Assembly (NCBI GenBank): GCA_947359465.1
Contig: OX375878.1
Span: forward strand, 78,846,416 to 78,910,415
Direction: 5' to 3'
DNA length: 64,000 nucleotides
Origin: Metellina segmentata
Taxonomy: Eukaryota; Arthropoda; Arachnida; Araneae; Tetragnathidae
The notes under the pieces are model-generated. The model worked only from the letters and a program-made list of their open reading frames with translations. It searched no databases and had not been told where the DNA came from. This document shows positions 55,681-64,000 of the stretch, in pieces. The position numbers were made by a program, and so were the translations under genes. The stretch's first letter is position 1. Every line of letters starts with the position of its first letter.

Positions 55681-58600
55681 CTGTCAACAAAGCGAATCGA
55701 GTTACTTTAAAATGCATACTACCGATTCTCCGGGCAAACGCAGTGAATCTCCTTTGATGTTCGGTTTGTCTCTGGCTTCCGGACAGCAGTTAGGTAGGTC
55801 CGTCACGTCTCCCGTTCCTCACGTGATCGGGGTATCCCATGAAAGAGTCGTAAACGAAGGATTTCCCTCCCGGTCAGAGATTAGGGGAAAACGCTTATCT
55901 ATTGCGTCCCCTTTAACGAATGCATGGCGGACAATCCGACATACACGTAGGGCAAGTTTTATCGTATCTACATGTGGAATATTGGATATTTTCTCAGATT
56001 TCGCGGACACTCGTCAATTGATTACTTCGGGATGTGGAGGTGGGTTTTAGTTTCGGTTGCTCCCATGGCTCCCACATAGAAGATGACGTCGGTTTCAACT
56101 ACAGGGGACCCAGGTGGTTTGGAAAGTGCAACAATGTGCGATTCAAATTTTCCAAATTTTAAAAGTTATTTAAAATTTAGGATACTTTAAGATTTCTATT
56201 GCATTAATTTGTGTTTTTGTTCACAGGGTCCCCACATAAGGATCCGTCTTCATGACCCAGAAGCTAGGGGGCGTGGGAAATGTAAAACGTCTAATTTCGT
56301 TTTGTTGTTACTTATCTCGATCGGCACAAATAAAGATTACACCTACTTAGTCCGTGAGACTTGAGGACCTCAATATCCAGCTCAGGTTGGTGAATTAGCT
56401 GGACTGAGCAACAGACCTGACAGGAGATGATGTGGTCTGACGAAGTCTGAGTTGAATTTCATTTTCAGCGCCAAGAAAATACTTGCACGCCAATTCGATC
56501 TTCAAGTGAAACGTAAATTGTTTTGTTTTGTTCGTTTTTTAAGTTTAAACGATTATTTTTCATTGTACAGTTCATTTTTCTGTTCCCATACACCCCACAA
56601 AGGAGTGGGTATTTGGTACCGTGGTACCCCAAAACTAGAGACGCTGAGAAATGTGAAAAATACTAATGCTTGCAGCAATGTGCAATCTGTTTCATTGGAT
56701 TTATAATGAAAGTAGACACAGGAAAAGTGATTTACATATTTGTTTGGGTTAAACATGGATATCCACACTTTTATTTCATAAGGGGCTCTTCTGGCACTGG
56801 AGATCGTGAATAATCGGAGGGGACAGAAACGAAGTGTTCTAACAAGAAGTGTATGAAGGCTGTTTAAGGGTTGGGACGAATTTAAAATTCTCCCAAAGAT
56901 GTGTATGATGACTTTCAATTGTAATATTAATGATAGATTCAGAATAATTTCCAGTGGGATTCAAGGTGATTCAAAGGAAATTTATGCGTTAAGTTTCGAA
57001 ATGTTAGGTCAATTTTTAAAGTTCGTAATTTTTAATACTATAAAAATATGCATACGAACTATACAAATTTATTTATGCAGTTTCTATGAGAAATTTAGTA
57101 TTTAATAGTATTACAAGCCTTTTTAGTAGTTGATTCATGTAAAATTTCTTATAATGAGATAAGTTTGCATACGCCAAATGTTGGTTGTCCCACTGACACT
57201 AAATATTTTATGAACATCCCAGGTAAAAGAAAAACTAAACAGTTTTGTGATTACCTTCTTAGTTTCTACTATTATTAAATAATATCAATTGATTGTAAAT
57301 TCGAATGAATGCAGTTCATTTTTATTATTCCTTTTTATTTTTTAAAGTTCTTTCAAGATATCTAGTCTGTTATGTACGCTTTAGGAAACGTAAAAATGTT
57401 TGAAACGTATACAAAAACGGCATTTTAATAGTTTCATAACAAATAGCAAAAACAGCATACATTAATTAAAAATAACTAACATTTTACGATCAGTGACACA
57501 CTTGTGTTATTCTCGTAATTGTATTATTCTTAAACTTTTAAAAACATTTCAATACTCTCCAAGTGCTTGCCTTACAATATTAACAGTAACATCTCGTATG
57601 TATAAAATTAATTTTTTATATAACTCAAACATGTCTTATATAGCCATGTTGAGATTAAATATTTATTTTAATTCCAATACGTAAATGGTGTCTCGGACAT
57701 ATAATAACGTGTATTCTTGCTCTTTTAAACAAATGTTGAAAACTTTTTCTTACTAAATTTACCACAAGGCCTTAAGATATAAATATATATATAAGTCTAC
57801 ATATCCTCAATTAAACCAATTACTGTGATACTAAAGTATGGATTGATATAATTTGATAAAGACAAACAAGAGTATTTGAGAAATAGGATTAATCTCAACA
57901 AATTAAAGTATATTACAAAAAATATACACTTAAATTTAGGGTAACCTAAGAAAGAGAGTTATAAACTCACTCAGAATATTAGAAACGGAATTCCATTTAT
58001 CATATCTTTTTGACGGCATTATTAGGTACTTCAAACTCTAGCTTTTATTCTTCTTGGGATTTTTCAAAACTCAAAGGATTTTTTAAAAACTGCAGCGAAA
58101 TCTCAGTTAATCGATAATTTCCACCATTTTTTGGTTTTCTTTACCAATTACTTTTCGTTTCAGTTTTTTCTAGTCTTTCACTTCGTAATGAAGTTGTGTA
58201 TGTATATATATAATAATTTTAAAATGCTAGTGTATTGGATGATATAGTTAAAATTTAAAAAGATTAATGCATATGAATATAAATCACATGCTTTTATATC
58301 TGCTTTGTGTATGAATATTTTTTTTTCTTTTCAAAAGGAAAATTCTTTTCATAAAAAGGACTTAGACTATCAACTCAAATATGAAATAACCCCTTAGTTT
58401 TTCTGTTTTTATTTTCATTCAAAGTTACGTAAAAATAATTAAGCTCTGAAATATATACTCGTATTACATTACAACGTGGAAACAAATACGGAAATTTATT
58501 CTTCAAATACATTGGCGTGCAAAGCTTAAAGAACACCGTGATTTTTAAAGATTACAACACAAAATTAAACTAAACAGCCTGTGGTGATTTGGATAATCGA

Positions 58601-58844
58601 AAATGGTCAGTAGAAAGCTGATGTATTTTCAAATTTTGAATCATGATGTCATTATGCTCTAATATAGGCTCAGCTACTGCAGGACACCTCTGCAAAGTCC
58701 TTCTCTGTATACAAACGTGATGCAAAGCCTGATTGAATTTGTTCGAGGGAGTCATGTAGCCTGCAAATGACCTCCTCCTCCTTTTTTAGAGTTTTTATAA
58801 CTTAAAATATTTTTTTACGGTACGCTTCTGTTTTTACTATCATG
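55681..58844. other. No gene recognised
   Basis: About 3.2 kb. GC-richer at 55700-56110 and 56230-56450, with no domain recognised in its frames. Confidence 0.45.
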
Positions 58845-59131
58845 GTGGTGGAGTTTTGGTTTAGCAGCCAGATGGTTGCGAATTCAGAACTCGATCCAAC
58901 AAAAACCTATCGTGTACGTTTGGAGTGGTGCACATTAAATCTGCCGTGGTCTCAAATATCTTCACGTTGGCATGGTTTGGAAACTTGTGTTAGGTGCCAG
59001 CACAGGCTTTGATCTCATCATCTGACCGTGTTTCAAAAGTATGAGGTGTTTGTTCTCGATTCTTCCCTTCGGGATTAATCCTGGACCGTCGACAATAGTC
59101 CAGTGTGTTGTTCCAATGCGACGAGCATTTA
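58845..59131 (+). mobile_element. SINE family 1 copy, diverged
   Basis: Head TTTAGCAGCCAGATGGTTGC, body GGAGTGGTGCACATTAAATC and GTGCCAGCACAGGCTTTGAT, tail core GGATTAATCCTGGACCGTCG. Older than the other copies judging by substitutions. Confidence 0.7.
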
Positions 59132-59780
59132 ACTATCTGCTATTCTTGTCACCGTTTTTGCGCATTGGTTCTCAAAGTAACTTTCGTAACAATTTCTCAC
59201 CTCCAAGTCACTTTATTGCAAAGTGAAGTGACCTGGCTAATGAAGTAAAGCTGAAAGTTTTACTGTTCCATACATTTTACACGCAATTTTTTTTCTTGCA
59301 TCTAAGTGGTTTCTCCTAGATGCATTTTATGATGGAATTACATGTGATAGATATCACATAGATTATTTCTGCGTTCTGATGGCAAAATGTTATAAGTCAC
59401 TTTTCCCAAAAAATTGAGTAGGTCCCATCCTGGAGTCTGGTTTGTTAATGTTTAAAAGGTGGCAAAATGTCATAATCCTTTCTCTTTCAGTTTATCAGAA
59501 AACAAAGGTAGAAAATTGTAATAAGTTTAAAACCACAGAAACACATGTTAAATCTTAAATCTTAAAACTGTTTTCACGAAAAATTAAAAAAAGTGACTTG
59601 TAACATTTTGCAATCTGAGCACAGATTTAACACAAAGAAAAATTGTAAAAGTTGGAAAAGGGCTGCAAGAGGCATCCAGGCTATAACAAAGTGTATAAAA
59701 TCTATGAATTGTTTCAAACCCATACAACCCATACACCAATACATAATTATTTTACTCTAGGCATAAAAATGTTTAATAAA

Positions 59781-60515
59781 ATAAATTTACAATAATATAA
59801 TATCATAAATTTACAATAATATACTATAATAAATTTACAATAATATACTATAATAAATTTACAATAATATACTATAATAAATTTACAATAATATACTATA
59901 GTAAATTTACAATAATTTTATCTAATAATTTACAATAATATAATAAATTTACAATAATAAAATATAATAAATTTACAATAATATAATATAATAAATTTAC
60001 AATAATATAATATAATAAATTTACAATAATATACTATAGTAAATTTACAATAATTTTATCTAATAATTTACAATAATATAATAAATTAACAATAATATAC
60101 TATAATAAATTTACAATAATATACTATAATAAATTTACAATAATATACTATAGTAAATTTACAATAATTTTATCTAATAATTTACAATAATATAATAAAT
60201 TTACAATAATAAAATATAATAAATTTACAATAATATAATATAATAAATTTACAATAATATACTATAGTAAATTTACAATAATTTTATCTAATAATTTACA
60301 ATAATGTAATAAATTTACAATAATACAATATAATAAATTTCCAATAACATAATATAATAAATTTACAATAATATACTACAATAAATTTACAATAATATAA
60401 TATCATGAATTTACAATTACATATTATCATAAATTTACAAAAACATAATATAATAAATTTACAATAATAATAATATAATAAATTTGCAATAATATCATAT
60501 AATAAATTTAAATAA
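59781..60515. repeat. 24-bp AT satellite with higher-order pattern
   Basis: About 735 bp of AAATTTACAATAATATACTA plus TAAT units of about 24 bp. A marker block (CTATAGTAAATTTACAATAA then TTTTATCTAATAA) recurs at 59896, 60034, 60148 and 60262, i.e. at 138, 114 and 114 bp: a higher-order unit that differs by one monomer. Confidence 0.9.
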
Positions 60516-63500
60516 TGTAATTAACTTATTATTAAAAAATAATTATAATGTAATATAATATTTTATAATTAATATTTTTATCATTCTTGCAAATTGCTAT
60601 ATTAAAGCTAGTATATAAAAGTAATATTTTTACATTATAAAACAAAATTCTTCCCATAGTTTGGTCTATTTTTATATTCTTGGCTAAGAACAAAATATCA
60701 ATTTTTTCAGTTTTTAATTAAACATTAAATGAATTTATTTAGAAATTAATGGAATTTCGTCCTTTAAAATTAAAGACTTCCTAATCAATGGTGGAGTCTC
60801 CCAGAATCACGTTGCGGTTGGATCTCTAAAACGTCTTAATCCACCCCTGAAACTTCTTTCTGCAATCGATTTCTTTTTGCTTAGAACAAAATTGAGGATT
60901 CCGCAAACGTGTGCAAGTCCACCCGAACATTGGAAACTAGACACTGGTCAAGAAAGGGGAGGGGAGAACCGTCCCTTCCGAACAGGAATCCTTCCCTAGA
61001 GAACATTTCGCTGATTCGACAAAAGTGCAACAAAATTTTTGCGATATCATGTGTCCTTAAGTGACAGGAGGGGGAAGGTGCAAATGCTACGCGGTCTTAA
61101 ATTATATTTGATGCCTAATTTGTGTTTCCCACCAGCACAGATAACTCACTTTTAGTGGTCAGTAGATTTTCCCGTTAGAAGGTGGCTCCAGTTGAGTCAG
61201 ATGCGATATGGATAAAGTAAATCAAAACAAAATGCTGGAGATAGTTTAAGTGTGATTCAAATATAGCTGTTTGAAGATAATGAACAATTTTATGTTTCAG
61301 CAAAAAAAAAAATTTAACGGTAATGTATTGAGCATTCATTTTTGAATGAATCAGATATATCTTCGCATGATATGACTTCTCTTAACTTTGGTTTTAAGGT
61401 AATAAAGGAACAGAAATCCACTGAAAGACGAAAGTAAAGGCCAATTAGAAAAAATCAAAATGAACAAAGAAATTAAGGTTTGAGGTACTTAGTTCTTTAT
61501 ATAAGTGTGCTTTAATTATAATACATTACTATGATTTTTCTATACTATATTAAGAAAACTACTACATAAAATTTGGCTCATATCATTTTCCACACAAAAG
61601 CGACAAACTATCACCTATCCAACTTACGAGTTGTAGGCTGTTTCAAAAGAAAGTTGTGTAATAAAGATGAGGTTCGAAGGGGATTGACATTATTTTTATA
61701 GAACAAGGAATCTGAACAAAAACTTTGAAAATAATAAGAAATAGGTATAATCTATTCGAAATAACAATATTTCATTTATAAACTTACGAAATAATTTCAT
61801 TAATTTTTGTGGTTGATTTATTTTTTATACTTACTATATTTTTTACATTTACTTTGTTGTGTTGATTTTATTTGATATTGATTCTAAATATTTTTTATTC
61901 TTATGGTTATTTCAGTAAATATTTAAAATAAGGAAGTAAATACGAGCACGAAATTGTACAGGATTCAAACTCATTGATATTCCGGTGGGGTTATTTTTTC
62001 AGCGAAAGAATAACTAACCCCTAACGCTTATACAGCAATCCGTGTTCAGCGGTATAGGCTTATATTCAATTCCCTCTAACTGTTTACAAAGACAGATCTT
62101 GCCAAAATAAGTGAAAGAAACCACGCTGCTACGAAAAAAGAACGAAACTTCGGCTAATGGGAAATCAATCTCCTGAGATAGCAATCAGTCTTTTTTCGTT
62201 ATACCTCCGTTTTCTTTTAATCAATTTTCTCAACCTTAATTAAATATGTTTCATACCGGCAAAATGTTCCCTTTAAAAATAGCATACATCGTCCACTGTC
62301 ACGTTTGCAGAATATGTAGGTCACGTTTAATGCTTTAAAGGGCAAGTTAAAATTTTGAAGTAACCGCTTTGTAATAATTTTTTTTTACATAAAAAAAAAT
62401 CGAAAAAATTTTATTAATGTTATAGTAATGAAATTATTTTATACATATTACGTTATTTCCAAATCATGCTACCGCTACAAGATTAGGATTGTCATTGATG
62501 ACTTTACTATTTACGCAATAACAGTGTAAGTTATTCTATACTGTATTCTGTTTTTTAGTCCAAAATTTATAAGTTCTTTTGTATATACCAATGGACATGC
62601 GTTTCGTAAGCAGAGATAACAAAAATACAAAATACACATGGTGCAAATAGGTAAAATAAATAAAAGAAAGCAAAAGACAATATAAATAAGGCTATTTGAG
62701 CTATTAGGTTCAAAAGTTTCAATAACAAATATCGTCTGTTTCAATGGTACACACGGTTATCGAAAATTGTTTATTTGAAATTAGATTATTCAAGATCTCT
62801 TGATTCATCTCTCATTTATTCGAAAGTTAAGAAAACTCTTCATATATGTGTATGATTCAGACTTATGAACAACCACTTTTGATTTAGTTAGTAAAAATAT
62901 CTCTTTGTACTAACAATTTATTTGAAACCGTATCCGTATAATCATTTAACAATTTTTATTTCTTGGCGGATAATTTTATTTTTTTTATTAAAATAGTGTT
63001 TAAATTGTGTCCGTTTGCAGGAGTTCAAAATTTTTTTTACAGTTGTTGCATGCAATAAAAAAGTTTATTTCGGAAACAAGGTATTTGGTACAGCTACAGT
63101 CTACGTTTATGAGCGGTGGCAACGGTCTTGGCGTGTGTTTTTTTTTTTTTTGCGAACTTTTAAAGTCGTCAAGGAAAGTTTTGTTTCAAAAATATTTTTC
63201 TTTCTACAACGGAAAAAAAAAAGCTTGAAAACACATTTGAGAACGTTTTGAAAAGTATATTTTTTAAGCACTTTTATAAAAGTAATAAGTTTAAACCCCT
63301 TTCAAAACACATTTGTGAACCAGCAGAAAAACTAAGCTGCGAATGTAGGGTAAGAATACCCTGAAGCTTATTAATTACACTAAATACAAGGAGCATGATG
63401 AAAAAGAAAAATATTTATCAAAGAAAAAAAAAAGCAAGAAATAATACAACCTGATACGTCAAAACTGTTCCGGGAAAAAATAATAAAAAACGGAAATTCC

Positions 63501-64000
63501 GGAAACACAAATGGCAAAAAGAACAAACTCTTAAACGTTTTGTGAAAAATATTATGATGAAATAAAAATTCCACAACTGTAGAAAACAAATAAATGAACC
63601 AATGGTATCACATAAAAAAATTTAAAAGGACCAATGCTGTCAAGGGATATTTTAAAATCAAAATAACCAATGAAAGCAAAGAAAAAATTTCAAACGAACC
63701 AATGAAATTTTGGAAGAACTTTCTAGAATATTCAAAATGAAAATTAAAAGTTATCGTTTGCCGAGGTTGCCATGAAAACCACAATAACAGTAAAGACAGA
63801 TGGGTTGCCTTAATCTACCCAAACTCGCTACTAGAAGTGCGCCAAAAAAAATCGCCGAGGCCGTTGCCACCGCTCATAAATGTAGTGTGTAGCTGTGCAA
63901 GGTAGGTATTTGAACACAAGAGAAGTATCACAATATTCCAACATTTTTAAGCCCAGTTCATTATTACTCCAACTTTTCGCATAATTACCAATTGAAATAT
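60516..64000. other. No gene recognised
   Basis: AT-rich; a GC-richer island at about 60780-61210 has no clear exon. Small inverted echo: TTTATGAGCGGTGGCAACGG at 63107 and its near complement at 63861. Confidence 0.5.

Noticed and set aside
55712..56050. 112-codon plus-strand ORF
   Set aside because: Ser/Arg-rich frame in a GC-richer patch without domain or splice support.

Overview
This is an AT-rich animal nuclear window, almost certainly from an arthropod; a spider or other arachnid is plausible from the transposon types, but that is inference. Coding is carried in short, spliced exons with GT/AG borders. Introns are long and hold Tc1/mariner, Helitron, Harbinger and tRNA-derived SINE elements. 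There are no operons, ribosome binding sites or other prokaryotic features.

The one gene I can support well is a non-fibrillar collagen on the minus strand, 30427 down to 1613. I could join 19 exons with consistent reading frame (about 624 residues): five or six blocks of Gly-X-Y repeats separated by short acidic or hydrophobic interruptions. Both ends of the gene are missing: I see no start Met/signal exon upstream of 30427 and no stop or C-terminal domain before 1613. The pattern of short COL blocks ending in GPPGPP, each followed by a break, fits a multiplexin (collagen XV/XVIII type). A MACIT-type transmembrane collagen (XIII/XXV type) remains possible because of an RRKR furin-like motif in an N-terminal non-collagenous segment.

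The collagen introns (1-30 kb) hold a Tc1-like relic (5.64-6.40 kb), three different mariner-superfamily elements (12.15-13.48, 14.93-16.28 and about 16.86-17.80 kb), a complete 646-bp Helitron (19.98-20.62 kb) and a Helitron-like 3' end next to it. They also hold intronic tandem repeats and a cluster of tRNA-derived SINEs at 26.7-28.6 kb.

From 30.4 to 64 kb I find no certain gene. This part is dominated by repeats: a homogeneous 83-bp satellite (14 copies, 31.2-32.36 kb), more Helitron-like ends, SINE copies (34.0, 37.2, 38.3, 54.6-55.4 and 58.8 kb), a 603-bp internally deleted Tc1 element, a 447-bp Harbinger-like MITE, a relic of a non-LTR retrotransposon, and a 24-bp AT satellite with higher-order structure (59.8-60.5 kb). 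Weak candidates for genes are a 44-codon signal-peptide-like ORF at 48885 (+), a well-bordered 90-nt exon candidate at 45881-45970 (-), and a coding-like block at 47978-48229 (-). Several GC-richer islands (32.7, 39.0, 46.0 and 60.8 kb) could be regulatory.

No viral, toxin, CRISPR, rRNA or stand-alone tRNA gene was recognised.
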